Origin: Sphingobacterium psychroaquaticum
GTDB lineage: Bacteria > Bacteroidota > Bacteroidia > Sphingobacteriales > Sphingobacteriaceae
Assembly: GCF_900177625.1 (NCBI RefSeq)
Contig: NZ_FXAU01000003.1
Location: 124,001 to 188,000 of the forward strand
Length of the DNA stretch: 64,000 nucleotides
Direction: 5' to 3'
Translations under genes and position numbers: made by a program
The notes under the pieces: model-generated
Databases searched by the model: none
Told to the model about the DNA's origin: nothing
What the model saw: the letters and a program-made list of their open reading frames with translations, nothing else
Shown here: positions 1 to 9,876 of the stretch, piece after piece
Layout of the letters: every line of letters starts with the position of its first letter
How positions within the stretch are numbered: position 1 is the stretch's first letter

Positions 1-1733
1 CCGTTGCGGAGGCAAATTATCTGATTTTAAATCGGCAGTCGGATCACGAAAGTAACCCGAGGTTCCTACGTGTAAATACCACGAAGGGTACGAGCAAGCC
101 TATTGGACTCCAGAATGAAGGTTTCCGTGGGATGGGAGTCAAGACGGGCGTTGGCTATGAGTTTTCCGTGATGTATAGGCAAAAAACGAGTGGTGTTAGC
201 CTACGCGTAGAGCTGGTCGATACATTAGGCAATGTGTTGGGAAAAGGGATGCTTATCCCTTCGAATACAGGTACAGGTTGGCATAGCCAAAGTATGACGT
301 TTACCTCCAATAAAACCGATGCAAAAGCAAAGCTGAATATTTGGTTTGAGGGGCAAGGAGAAATAGACCTGGATATGATTTCGCTATTTCCTACGGATAC
401 GTGGAAAGGACGTAAAAAGGGCTTGCGCGCTGATATGGTACAGGCGTTGGCGGATCTGAAACCAGGTTTTTTACGATTCCCCGGCGGGTGTATTGTCGAA
501 GGGTTTGACTTGTCACAACGCTTTCAATGGAAGAAGACTGTTGGTGCTATAGAAGACCGTCAACTCATTATCAATCGCTGGAATTTTGAATTTGGACACC
601 GTTTGACCCCTGATTATTTCCAGACCTTTGGGTTAGGTTTTTATGAATACTTTTTGTTGGCGGAAGATATTGGAGCAGCACCTTTGCCAATCCTAAATTG
701 TGGTATGGCGTGCCAGTTTAACACGGGGGAGCTCGTTCCTTTGGAAGAGCTTGATCCCTATGTGCAGGATGCACTTGATCTGATTGAGTTTGCGAATGGC
801 GCTGTAACCACAAAATGGGGAAAATTACGTGCAGACATGGGGCATCCTGAGCCGTTTAACCTTAAAATGTTAGGGGTAGGGAATGAAAACTGGGGGCCAC
901 AATATATTGAACGCTTAGCTGTTTTTCAAAAAGCGCTTAAAGCTCAACATCCCGAAATTGAGATTGTAGCCAGCTCGGGCACAGACCCTGAGGGAGAACG
1001 TTTTGTATACCTGGATAAAGAGTTGCGGGCGATGGGTATTGATATTATTGATGAGCATTATTATAGATCCCCGGATTGGTTCTTGAATAATGCAAAACGC
1101 TACGATAACTATGATCGTCAAGGGCCAAAGGTTTTTGCTGGGGAATATGCTTCACACAGTAAAAACATGTTCCGTTCAGAGTATCGGAACAATTGGGAAG
1201 CCGCTTTATCTGAGGCTGCTTTCCTGACCGGATTAGAACGGAATGCGGCGGTGGTACAACTCGCATCTTATGCACCTCTATTTGCGCATATCGACGGTTG
1301 GCAATGGACACCCGATTTGATTTGGGTGGATAATTTAAAGACATATCTCACCCCAAGTTATTATGTGCAAAAGCTGTATTCAACAAACAAAGGCACACAT
1401 GTACTGCCCTTATTGTCCGAAGGCCAAGCAGTGGCAGGTCAGGATGATTGTTATGCTTCGGCTGTCTTAGATAAAGAGCGCGATGAACTTATTATCAAAT
1501 TAGCCAATACGAGCGCAACGGAGAAAAGTATAGTATTCGATATCCGGGGAGTGAAAAAATTAAATGGAGAAGCGATTCATATCGTATTACAACATGATGA
1601 TCCATTAGCAATCAACGAAGTGGCGAAAGCTCCATTGGTGCTGCCACAAGAGCGTAAGTTTCCGATAAAGGGTTCAAAAATTTCGGTGCTAGCTAAAGCA
1701 CAATCTTTTAATGTGATTAAAATTAAACTATAA
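1..1733 (+). CDS. Alpha-L-arabinofuranosidase, GH51 (5' truncated by window edge)
   Basis: The reading frame is open from base 3, so the gene starts upstream of the window and the internal ATG at 132 is not the real start. GH51 enzymes are retaining hydrolases that release alpha-L-arabinofuranose from arabinan, arabinoxylan or arabinogalactan. The visible part opens with a beta-sandwich, CBM-like segment (to about base 400), then the (beta/alpha)8 domain beginning near RFPGGC. The acid/base Glu is in GNEN (codon 885-887) and the nucleophile Glu in AGEYA (codon 1143-1145); a C-terminal beta domain follows. The next gene starts 7 bp downstream, so the two are probably co-transcribed. The family call is firm; substrate is inferred from the PUL context. 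Confidence 0.93.
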   Translation, partial: VAEANYLILNRQSDHESNPRFLRVNTTKGTSKPIGLQNEGFRGMGVKTGVGYEFSVMYRQKTSGVSLRVELVDTLGNVLGKGMLIPSNTGTGWHSQSMTFTSNKTDAKAKLNIWFEGQGEIDLDMISLFPTDTWKGRKKGLRADMVQALADLKPGFLRFPGGCIVEGFDLSQRFQWKKTVGAIEDRQLIINRWNFEFGHRLTPDYFQTFGLGFYEYFLLAEDIGAAPLPILNCGMACQFNTGELVPLEELDPYVQDALDLIEFANGAVTTKWGKLRADMGHPEPFNLKMLGVGNENWGPQYIERLAVFQKALKAQHPEIEIVASSGTDPEGERFVYLDKELRAMGIDIIDEHYYRSPDWFLNNAKRYDNYDRQGPKVFAGEYASHSKNMFRSEYRNNWEAALSEAAFLTGLERNAAVVQLASYAPLFAHIDGWQWTPDLIWVDNLKTYLTPSYYVQKLYSTNKGTHVLPLLSEGQAVAGQDDCYASAVLDKERDELIIKLANTSATEKSIVFDIRGVKKLNGEAIHIVLQHDDPLAINEVAKAPLVLPQERKFPIKGSKISVLAKAQSFNVIKIKL

Positions 1734-1740
1734 GAAGTCT

Positions 1741-4113
1741 ATGAAGCATTTACTTCTTCTCGTTCTGATCGCTATAAAGCTCTGTGAGGGGATGGAGAGT
1801 TTTGCACAACCGTCTCCATCCAATAAAATTCAGCTCTTTCCGCTGCATGAGGTGCGCTTATTGGACGGGCCGTTTAAGCACGCGCAGGAAACGGATAAAA
1901 GGTATTTATTACGTTTGAATCCAGATTGTTTGCTGGCGCCGTTCTTGCGCGAAGCGGGTTTGCTGGCTAAGACGGATAGTTATACCAATTGGGAGAACAC
2001 AGGATTGGATGGCCATATTGGAGGACATTATTTGACGGCCTTATCTTTAATGTATGCCTCCACTGAGGATCCAGAGATTTTAGAAAAATTGGTCTACATG
2101 CTGTCCGAATTGAGGCGATGCCAGGAAGCTTTGGGAACAGGCTATATAGGGGCTGTACCGGGAAGTACAACATTATGGTCTGCAATTCAAAGCGGGAATA
2201 TTGCGGCGGGAACTTTTGATTTGAATAAAAAATGGGTGCCCTTGTATAATATTCATAAAACCTATGCCGGTTTACGTGATGCTTATCTGATTGCGGGGCA
2301 ATCTGAAGCAAAGGAGATGCTGGTGAGAATGACCGATTGGGCGATTCGATTAGTTCAGAACCTATCCGAGTATCAGATACAGGATATGCTTCGAAGTGAG
2401 CATGGTGGACTCAATGAAGTTTTTGCTGATGTTGCGGCCATTACGGGCGATACAAAGTATCTCACACTAGCTAAACAGTTTTCGCACCATAGTATATTGC
2501 AGCCACTAGTGGAAGGTAAGGATGCGCTTACGGGCTTGCATGCCAATACGCAAATTCCCAAAGTAATCGGTTTCAAACGTATTGCTGATATGGATAACAA
2601 TAAATCGTGGGATGCGGCGGCACGTTTTTTCTGGGAAACGGTGGTTCAACATCGCACGGTTGCAATAGGCGGAAATAGTGCATACGAACACTTCCATCCG
2701 CAGGATGATTTTTCTAATATGATAAATAGTGTGGAGGGACCTGAAACTTGTAATACCTACAATATGTTAAAGTTGAGTGTACAGCTTTTCCAGACCGAAG
2801 GAGATATACGTTATGTTGACTTTTATGAAAGGGCCTTATACAATCATATTTTATCAACCCAGCATCCAACGCAAGGAGGGTTTGTTTATTTTACCCCGAT
2901 GCGCCCAGGGCATTATCGCGTTTATTCGCAGCCACAGACAAGCTTTTGGTGTTGCGTGGGGTCAGGGTTGGAAAACCATGCGAAGTATGGCGAGTTCATT
3001 TATGCACACGATGAAAAGGATCTGTGGGTCAATCTCTTTATTTCTTCCACCTTAGATTGGAAGGAACGTGGGGTGCAATTACGACAAGAAACTTCCTTTC
3101 CGCAGGAACCATCTACCAAGCTGACAATCGAGACGACAAAAGCACAGAAGTTTGGTCTGAAATTACGCTACCCGGCTTGGGTGCGTTCCGGCGATCTACG
3201 TGTCACCGTGAATGGTGTTGATGTGAAGACAGATGTCATTCCGGGTCAGTATGTGCGTGTGGATCGTATTTGGAAATCGGGTGATCAGGTAGAGCTGCAT
3301 TTTAAAATGCATGTCGATATCGAGCAAATGCCTGATCATTCATCCTATTTTGCTTATTTATATGGTCCTATTGTGCTGGCCGCAAAGACCGATACAGCTG
3401 CGATGGCGGGTATATTGGCAGACGACAGCCGTGGTGGACATATTGCTAAAGGTCCACAGATAGCTGCACAGGATATCCCTGTATTGGTTGGCCCAGCAGC
3501 CGAATTAAAAGAATTCCCCTCGTTGATATCGCCACGGGAGTTACGTTTTCGGTTAGCACATACTTTTGTCGGTGACCAGGAGGTACCGCAGGAGCTTATC
3601 CCTTTTTATCAATTGCATGATTCTCGTTATATAATCTATTGGCCTCAGGTCGACAACCGGGAAGCATTGCGGCAGAAGGATTCTGATCTTCAGCAGTCGG
3701 GATGGGCTAAAGCGGTGGTCGACAAAGTCCAGTGTGGGCAACAACAACCTGAATCGGATCACGACATTGATTATGAACAATCAGAGACAGGTGTGACCGA
3801 TGGCAGACAATGGCGGGAAGCTTCAGGTTGGTTTAGTTATACCATGAAGAATGTGAAGAAGGAGGGGCGTTTTTTGATGGTTCACTTTTTTAAGACAGAT
3901 GAAAAGCGCAATACTGAAGTCCGAATCAATGGTACGCTGGTTTCACCGATCAGGTCGGGGACTCTTGAAGCAAACGAATTATTTGCTGTCTATGCTTTGC
4001 CTGCTCAAAGTCATAATACAGCGTTGGTAACGGTACGGTTTCAAGCAACAGAAAATAACAAGACAAACCGCATGGCAGCGGTCGTGTTGCTTACTCAGGA
4101 TGAGGTAAAATAA
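1741..4113 (+). CDS. Beta-L-arabinofuranosidase, GH127/GH146 (DUF1680)
   Basis: 790 aa with an N-terminal signal peptide (MKHLLLLVLIAIKLC..., ending near SFAQ). The (alpha/alpha)6 domain carries the whole active-site set of the family. Glu316 (YEHF) matches the acid/base. Glu335 and Cys337 (GPETC) plus Cys404-Cys405 (FWCCVGSG) match the zinc/cysteine site of HypBA1, including the two-residue E-x-C spacing; one of the paired Cys acts as nucleophile in this family. After about residue 560 come beta-sandwich domains (YLYGPIVLAAK region and a C-terminal segment near residue 700-790) of the kind seen in Bacteroidota GH127/GH146 proteins. It removes terminal beta-L-arabinofuranose, probably in the periplasm. 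It follows GH51 by 7 bp and precedes a terminator. GH127 versus GH146 cannot be settled by eye. Confidence 0.92.
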   Translation: MKHLLLLVLIAIKLCEGMESFAQPSPSNKIQLFPLHEVRLLDGPFKHAQETDKRYLLRLNPDCLLAPFLREAGLLAKTDSYTNWENTGLDGHIGGHYLTALSLMYASTEDPEILEKLVYMLSELRRCQEALGTGYIGAVPGSTTLWSAIQSGNIAAGTFDLNKKWVPLYNIHKTYAGLRDAYLIAGQSEAKEMLVRMTDWAIRLVQNLSEYQIQDMLRSEHGGLNEVFADVAAITGDTKYLTLAKQFSHHSILQPLVEGKDALTGLHANTQIPKVIGFKRIADMDNNKSWDAAARFFWETVVQHRTVAIGGNSAYEHFHPQDDFSNMINSVEGPETCNTYNMLKLSVQLFQTEGDIRYVDFYERALYNHILSTQHPTQGGFVYFTPMRPGHYRVYSQPQTSFWCCVGSGLENHAKYGEFIYAHDEKDLWVNLFISSTLDWKERGVQLRQETSFPQEPSTKLTIETTKAQKFGLKLRYPAWVRSGDLRVTVNGVDVKTDVIPGQYVRVDRIWKSGDQVELHFKMHVDIEQMPDHSSYFAYLYGPIVLAAKTDTAAMAGILADDSRGGHIAKGPQIAAQDIPVLVGPAAELKEFPSLISPRELRFRLAHTFVGDQEVPQELIPFYQLHDSRYIIYWPQVDNREALRQKDSDLQQSGWAKAVVDKVQCGQQQPESDHDIDYEQSETGVTDGRQWREASGWFSYTMKNVKKEGRFLMVHFFKTDEKRNTEVRINGTLVSPIRSGTLEANELFAVYALPAQSHNTALVTVRFQATENNKTNRMAAVVLLTQDEVK

Positions 4114-4137
4114 TTTTTTAGTTTAGTTTGAAGTGTA

Positions 4138-4168
4138 GGTACAGCGTGTCATGCGCTGTGCCTTTTTT
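4138..4168 (+). terminator. Intrinsic terminator after the GH127/146 gene
   Basis: Arms GGTACAGCG (4138-4146) and CGCTGTGCC (4154-4162), with one G-T pair, are followed by six T. It closes the GH51-GH127/146 transcription unit 25 bp after the stop codon. Confidence 0.75.
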
Positions 4169-4501
4169 GATTTGAACCGTTTTATCCAGTTCTGATAATA
4201 GGGGAACCATTTGATTGTCAGTAGTCAACAAATGTTTTACTTCTTTTTTCAATCTTTTTTTTCAAATAAGGTTATCATATATCAAAAAACGGTGAGAATA
4301 TATGGATAAAAAAAGTTAATAAATTATTAAATGTTTATTTTACATTTAATAATTTTTCAGCATATTTGGAACGGGAAGTATAAACCACCAATAAAATTTT
4401 GAAAAGCTAGTCGAAGTATATCTGAGAGAAGTTATTTTTCAGTCATGAAGAATTTTTCGCAGGGTACGGAGGCTTATTTAAATCAATAACTAAACAAACT
4501 A
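4169..4501 (+). other. AT-rich intergenic region upstream of susC
   Basis: No credible ORF. It holds an imperfect inverted repeat (4272-4309, listed separately). CATATTTG at 4361-4368 is one mismatch from the Bacteroidota -7 element TAnnTTTG; if used, the susC leader would be about 130 nt. No riboswitch was recognised. Confidence 0.5.
4272..4309. promoter_or_regulatory. Imperfect inverted repeat, candidate operator of the SusCD unit
   Basis: Arms TTATCATATAT (4272-4282) and ATATATGGATAA (4298-4309) pair with a single one-base bulge across a 15-nt spacer. There is no T-run after it, so it is not a terminator. It lies about 50 bp upstream of the candidate -7 element, where an activator of the PUL could bind. 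The assignment is inference. Confidence 0.35.
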
Positions 4502-7500
4502 ATGAACAACCTACAGCTTATTTTTATTGGTATGTTGATGTGGATTATTCCAAATCTAACATACGCACAAGAGAAGATTTTCGGTCATGTTCTCAACAAA
4601 GACAATGCGCCCGTAATGGGGGCAACGGTCATTGTGGAAGGAGCAACATCCGGAACGACAACAAATGAAAAGGGAGAATTTCAATTAAATGCAGAAAAAG
4701 GTTACTTATTGATACGATCGATAGGCTATCAAAGTCAACGTATACTAATTCCGGCTAGCGGTCCACTTCACATTGTGTTGGAATCAAATGATCAAACCCT
4801 GGATGAAGTGGTGGTTGTGGGGTTTGGTACGCAGAGGAAGGGAAATCTAACGGGATCTGTGGCCATTGTCGACGCGAAACAGCTTGAAAATCGTCCGGTT
4901 CAAAATGCTGCCCAAGCGTTACAAGGTTTGGCTCCTGGCTTAAATATTTCGCAAAATAGTGGCTCTTTAGGGAGTAGCCCAAGCATAAACATTCGTGGTA
5001 TTGGTACGATTGACGAAACATCATCATCGGCACCATTAGTCTTGATTGATGGTTCGGAAGGTTCACTGACGGCTTTAAATCCGCAAGATATAGAAACCAT
5101 CTCCATCCTTAAAGATGCGGGAGCCGCTTCTATTTACGGGGCAAGAGCCGCTTTCGGTGTTATCTTGGTTACGACTAAATCAGGTAAAGCCGGAAAAACT
5201 GCCGTAAACTACAACAATAGTCTTCGGTTAAATGCCCCAACCCTCATGCCTAAAATGATGGATTCGTATTCTTTTGCACAATACTTCAATCAAGCTGAAG
5301 TAAATGGTAACGGAAACCCACACTATTCTGCGGAGCACTTACAACGTATTTTGGACTATCAGCATGGTGTGAATAAAAATTCAACCATTATTAACCCCAA
5401 CAACAAATCGCAATGGGGTGAAGGTTATGCCTATGGAAATGATAATGTAGATTGGTTTGACGTCATGTACCGCGACCATGCTTTTGCGCATGAACATAAC
5501 TTGAGCCTCAATGGAGGTTCAGAAAAAACAACCTACTACTTGTCAGGTAACGTTATGAAACAACAGGGGTTGATGGCTTTCAATACAGATCATTATGATC
5601 GGTATGCAGTGTCAGCAAGAATCAATTCGCAGGTTTCGGATATTTTTACAGTAGGTTATACTGCTCGTTTAGTACGCGAAGACTACGAAAGACCGGCAAA
5701 TCTTACAGACTCATTTTATGATGATCTAGGACGTCAAGGCTGGCCAACGTTACCGCTATATGATCCTAATGGTTATTTGTTTAGCTCGCCATCTCCAGCT
5801 TTAGGCATGCGCGATGGTGGAAGCGATCGTTCGACCAAAGACTTTATTTACCAGCAATTGCAGCTTATATTAGAGCCGATCAAAGGGTGGAAAACATACA
5901 CAAATTTAAATTATAGAACAACGACCGAGTTTAGACATTGGGATTCTCAGAGACTTTATAATCACGATGTCAACGGAGTTCCTTATTTGTACAAAAATAC
6001 ATCTAATGTGTATGAGTTTGGCTGGAAGGAAAATTACTACAACATCAATATCTATTCGGAGTATGATAAATATTGGGGCAACCATCACCTAAAAGGTATG
6101 GGTGGTTTCCAAACGGAGAATTTAGCTTTTAGAAATCTGTCCGTACAACGCGACGGCATTATTTTACCCAATCAGCCTGTCATTAATTTAGCATCAGGCA
6201 CTGATATTAACGGAAACCCAGTGGTTCCTGCTGTATCCGGGGAATATCAAAATTGGGCGACAGCAGGTTTCTTTGCACGCGTGAACTATGACTACGATAG
6301 TCGTTACCTGCTGGAAGTAAATATGCGTTATGATGGTTCCTCTCGTTTCCGGTCTGATAGCAGGTGGGGATTTTTTCCTTCGGTTTCTGCAGGATGGAAT
6401 GTTTCCAGAGAGCACTTTTTTCAGCAAGCTTTACCATTTGTCAATCTGTTTAAAGTAAGAGCTTCCTATGGGGAACTGGGAAATCAAAATACAAAACCAT
6501 TGTACCCAACTTATGTTGTGATGCCTACGGGGACAGCAAATGGCGGGTGGTTGATAAATAATACGAGACCTAACACCGCAAGTGCACCTGGTCTAGTTAG
6601 TGCCCTGCTGACGTGGGAAACTATCCGTACACTCAACATGGGCTTAGATTTTGCTTTTTTAAGCAACCGGTTGTCTGGCTCTTTTGAAGTTTTTAGTCGA
6701 AGAACAGATGATATGGTTGGTCCCGCTCCGCAACTCCCTGTCGTATTGGGTACACCTGTGCCGCGTACAAACAATACGGATTTGAAAACCACGGGATTTG
6801 AAGCGTCGATCGGATGGAACGATCGTACGAAGGGTGGGGTAGGTTACGGCGCTAAATTCCTTTTATCCGACTATTCCACGACGGTTACGCGTTATCCGAA
6901 TCTGATTGGAACGCTACCGGCATCAAACATGTTTTTAGAAGGACAGAAGCTGGGCGATATTTGGGGGTACACCACCTTGGGTATTGCTAAATCGCAGGCC
7001 GAAATGGATGCCCATTTAGCCAGTCTACCGAATGGTGGACAGGATGCGCTAGGTACGCAATGGGGGGCTGGTGATATTATGTATAAAGATATGGATGGGG
7101 ATGGTAAAATTGGATTCGGTAGTGATACCGAAGGAAACCCTGGTGATAAACGCGTCATTGGAAACAACACCCCACGTTATACGTTCGGCCTTAATTTAAA
7201 TGGTGATTACAAAAACTTCGATGTCAGCTTATTCTTCCAAGGGGTTATGAAGCGTGATGTATGGCAAGGTGGATATTATTTCTGGGGGGCGACATCCAAT
7301 AAATGGTGGTCAACAGGCTTAACGGATCATTTGGATTACTTTAGAGATGCAAATAATGCTTTGGGTGAAAATCTAGATGCGTATTATGCACGCCCGGTTT
7401 TTGGTACCAGCAAAAACCAACAAGTGCAGACACGTTACCTACAAGATGCATCTTATATACGTCTAAAAAATATTCAGGTCGGATATACTATACCTGCGAC

Positions 7501-7675
7501 AACGACATCTCGTTTTGGGGTATCTAGATTGCGGATTTATTTGTCTGGGGAGAATGTCTGGACAAGTTCTAAAGTGGCAGGGATGTTTGACCCTGAGACC
7601 ATCGATGGTGGTAAAAATGGTACCGTTTATCCACTCCAAAAGGTATGGTCAGCTGGTTTAAGTCTTACATTTTAA
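4502..7675 (+). CDS. SusC/RagA-family TonB-linked outer membrane protein
   Basis: 1057 aa. A signal peptide ends near TYAQ (about residue 23). A CarboxypepD_reg-like domain (about 25-100; KIFGHV...GATVIVEG) follows, then the typical SusC linker DEVVVVGFGTQ, a plug domain (about 110-230; NPQDIETISILKDAGAASIYG) and a long beta-barrel with a C-terminal aromatic residue (SLTF). SusC proteins import oligosaccharides through the outer membrane using TonB energy, capped by the SusD lipoprotein, whose gene starts 11 bp downstream. Here it should take up the glycan released by the PUL's surface enzymes. The length is normal and no frameshift is seen. Confidence 0.97.
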   Translation: MNNLQLIFIGMLMWIIPNLTYAQEKIFGHVLNKDNAPVMGATVIVEGATSGTTTNEKGEFQLNAEKGYLLIRSIGYQSQRILIPASGPLHIVLESNDQTLDEVVVVGFGTQRKGNLTGSVAIVDAKQLENRPVQNAAQALQGLAPGLNISQNSGSLGSSPSINIRGIGTIDETSSSAPLVLIDGSEGSLTALNPQDIETISILKDAGAASIYGARAAFGVILVTTKSGKAGKTAVNYNNSLRLNAPTLMPKMMDSYSFAQYFNQAEVNGNGNPHYSAEHLQRILDYQHGVNKNSTIINPNNKSQWGEGYAYGNDNVDWFDVMYRDHAFAHEHNLSLNGGSEKTTYYLSGNVMKQQGLMAFNTDHYDRYAVSARINSQVSDIFTVGYTARLVREDYERPANLTDSFYDDLGRQGWPTLPLYDPNGYLFSSPSPALGMRDGGSDRSTKDFIYQQLQLILEPIKGWKTYTNLNYRTTTEFRHWDSQRLYNHDVNGVPYLYKNTSNVYEFGWKENYYNINIYSEYDKYWGNHHLKGMGGFQTENLAFRNLSVQRDGIILPNQPVINLASGTDINGNPVVPAVSGEYQNWATAGFFARVNYDYDSRYLLEVNMRYDGSSRFRSDSRWGFFPSVSAGWNVSREHFFQQALPFVNLFKVRASYGELGNQNTKPLYPTYVVMPTGTANGGWLINNTRPNTASAPGLVSALLTWETIRTLNMGLDFAFLSNRLSGSFEVFSRRTDDMVGPAPQLPVVLGTPVPRTNNTDLKTTGFEASIGWNDRTKGGVGYGAKFLLSDYSTTVTRYPNLIGTLPASNMFLEGQKLGDIWGYTTLGIAKSQAEMDAHLASLPNGGQDALGTQWGAGDIMYKDMDGDGKIGFGSDTEGNPGDKRVIGNNTPRYTFGLNLNGDYKNFDVSLFFQGVMKRDVWQGGYYFWGATSNKWWSTGLTDHLDYFRDANNALGENLDAYYARPVFGTSKNQQVQTRYLQDASYIRLKNIQVGYTIPATTTSRFGVSRLRIYLSGENVWTSSKVAGMFDPETIDGGKNGTVYPLQKVWSAGLSLTF

Positions 7676-7686
7676 CTATTATTCTC

Positions 7687-9684
7687 ATGAAATTTCTTAA
7701 TCATTATATATATAAAATAGTCGGTGGAGTAGCGCTAATAACCGCTGTTACTTCATGTAATAAATATCTAGATATAGCGCCTCCTTCCCAGATTATTCCG
7801 GAGGTATATTTACAAGATGAAGCCCAACTTGGGGCTTATACGATTGCGCGTTATACCGATATCTTATCCTCTCATGGGAATTGGTCTTTTGGAACATTCG
7901 GAATAGATGGGAACACCGATAATATGGTTATCCCAAACTTGGACAATCGGTTTATTCCAGGACAGTGGCGGGTTGGGGCTACCGGTGGAGAGTGGTCATT
8001 CACCAACATCTACCAAATGAATTATTTCATTAACGATGTTGTTCCGAAATGGAAGAACAACAAAATTACGGGAAGTGCGGAAAATATTGGACATTACCTT
8101 GGTGAAGCTTATTTCTTAAGAGCACATGAGTATTTTAAAAAACTACAGGATCTAGGCGATTTTCCAATCGTAAAAAATGTAATGTCAGATAAAGACAAGC
8201 AGATTTTAGTAGAGGCGAGTAAACGTTCTCCGCGAAACGAAGTGGCACGCTTCATCTTATCCGATTTAGACTCTGCTATTACCTTAATGAAATCGAGTTC
8301 ACCTGATGGACGGAAGCAACGGTTATCCAAAAATGTAGCCTTGTTATTGAAATCGCGTGTTGCACTGTATGAAGGTACCTGGCTAAAGTATTTTAAAGGA
8401 ACAGCTTTTGTTCCAAATGGCGCAAATTGGCCTGGAGCAAGCAAAGACTATAATGCCGGTTATCAATTTCCATCCGGAAGTATTGACGGTGAGATTGACT
8501 TCTTCCTTACGCAGGCTATGGAAGCGGCTGCATCTGTAGCAGATAATATTCCGTTGGTCAACAATACGGGGATAATCGAATCTGCGAACAATGAAAATCC
8601 ATATTTCAGTATGTTTGGCGCTGTCGATATGTCTACTTATGGAGAAGTGCTCTTATGGCGACAATATAACCAAAGTTTGGTAACACATAATGTACCTGTT
8701 TATGCACAATCGGGAAATTATGCCGTTGGATTGACGCGAAGCATGGTTGAAAGTTTCTTAATGCAGAATGGATTACCAATCTATGCAGCAGGTAGCGGCT
8801 ATCATGGAGATGATTATATTGCCGATGTCCGTAAAGAGCGGGATGGTCGTTTGCAATTATTTTTAAAGGAACCGGGACAGAAAAATGTTCTTGTAAATAT
8901 CGGTTCCGGAACACACTTTACTTTGGTGGAGCCTATCCCAAGAATTTGGGAATCGAACTGGGAGCAACGCTATACCTCAGGATACACGATTCGTAAGGGC
9001 ATTTCATATGATGGTCTACAAACGAATAATGGAGGTGCATTTACAGGAAGCATTACCTTCCGTGCGACAGAGGCTTACCTAAATTATATGGAAGCATGTT
9101 TCGAGAAAAACGGAAGTCTGGATAACAAAGCACAGGCTTATTGGTCCGCATTACGTACGCGTGCTAAAGTCGATCCCGACTTTAACAAAACGATTGCGGC
9201 AACGGAAATGTCTAAAGAGAAACGCGATTGGGGAGCATATTCAGGAGCTAATTTAATATCGCCAACATTGTACAATATTCGCCGGGAACGACGCAATGAG
9301 CTGATGGCCGAAGGTCTTCGATGGATGGATTTGAAGCGCTGGCGAGCTATGGACCAGCTAACACAAACGCCGGATCATATCGAAGGATTTAAATTATGGG
9401 GACCGATGAAAACGTGGTTTACAGATGCTCAATTGGTGTATGGAGCCACGAACGATAAAGCTGTGGTATCAGACCCTGCACGGAGTACATACTTACGCCC
9501 CTTAGAGATTCGCAGTAATGCGCTATCTTATGCGGGAGTTAAGTTTGCTATGGCACATTACCTTGCACCAATTGCTATTGAACACTTCCTGATTACTTCC
9601 TCGAGCAATAGTGCAGACCAGTCTGTTGTTTATCAAAATCCAGGATGGCCGGTGGTAGGTGGTAGTGGTGCAATCGGTTTTTAG
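7687..9684 (+). CDS. SusD/RagB-family nutrient-binding outer membrane lipoprotein
   Basis: 665 aa from ATG 7687. An in-frame upstream start at 7645 would overlap the susC end and bury the signal peptide, whereas 7687 gives a classic lipoprotein signal with lipobox TSC (cysteine about residue 24), followed by NKYLDIAP, typical of SusD. The TPR-rich SusD fold is visible: GEAYFLRAHEYFKKLQDLGDFP in the N-terminal half and RRERRNELMAEGLRWMDLKRW in the C-terminal half. It binds glycan at the surface and forms the lid of SusC. It ends the second transcription unit; a strong hairpin follows. Confidence 0.96.
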   Translation: MKFLNHYIYKIVGGVALITAVTSCNKYLDIAPPSQIIPEVYLQDEAQLGAYTIARYTDILSSHGNWSFGTFGIDGNTDNMVIPNLDNRFIPGQWRVGATGGEWSFTNIYQMNYFINDVVPKWKNNKITGSAENIGHYLGEAYFLRAHEYFKKLQDLGDFPIVKNVMSDKDKQILVEASKRSPRNEVARFILSDLDSAITLMKSSSPDGRKQRLSKNVALLLKSRVALYEGTWLKYFKGTAFVPNGANWPGASKDYNAGYQFPSGSIDGEIDFFLTQAMEAAASVADNIPLVNNTGIIESANNENPYFSMFGAVDMSTYGEVLLWRQYNQSLVTHNVPVYAQSGNYAVGLTRSMVESFLMQNGLPIYAAGSGYHGDDYIADVRKERDGRLQLFLKEPGQKNVLVNIGSGTHFTLVEPIPRIWESNWEQRYTSGYTIRKGISYDGLQTNNGGAFTGSITFRATEAYLNYMEACFEKNGSLDNKAQAYWSALRTRAKVDPDFNKTIAATEMSKEKRDWGAYSGANLISPTLYNIRRERRNELMAEGLRWMDLKRWRAMDQLTQTPDHIEGFKLWGPMKTWFTDAQLVYGATNDKAVVSDPARSTYLRPLEIRSNALSYAGVKFAMAHYLAPIAIEHFLITSSSNSADQSVVYQNPGWPVVGGSGAIGF

Positions 9685-9716
9685 CCCGCTATTAGATATC
9701 AAAAATAAACTCTTTA

Positions 9717-9750
9717 CGAGGCTTAGGTTTCCGTAATCTAAGCCTCGTTT
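9717..9750 (+). terminator. Hairpin after susD, probable terminator
   Basis: Perfect 10-bp arms CGAGGCTTAG (9717-9726) and CTAAGCCTCG (9738-9747) with an 11-nt loop, followed by only three T and an AT-rich stretch. It may allow some readthrough into the GH43 gene. Confidence 0.7.
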
Positions 9751-9849
9751 ATATGATAAGTTAATAGGGGGAACAAAAGAGGCCGGGACTGACGAATTTG
9801 ACCTCTTTGAATGAAGAAAATCCCCCTGTTAATGACCATGAATGATTCC

Positions 9850-9857
9850 TAGATTTG
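9850..9857 (+). promoter_or_regulatory. -7 promoter element inside the PUL
   Basis: TAGATTTG is a perfect match to the Bacteroidota -7 consensus TAnnTTTG, 19 bp before the GH43 start codon and after the susD terminator. No clear -33 TTTG lies at the usual spacing. It suggests that the downstream enzyme genes form their own unit. Confidence 0.5.
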
Positions 9858-9876
9858 TTTACTAAAGAAAATAGAA

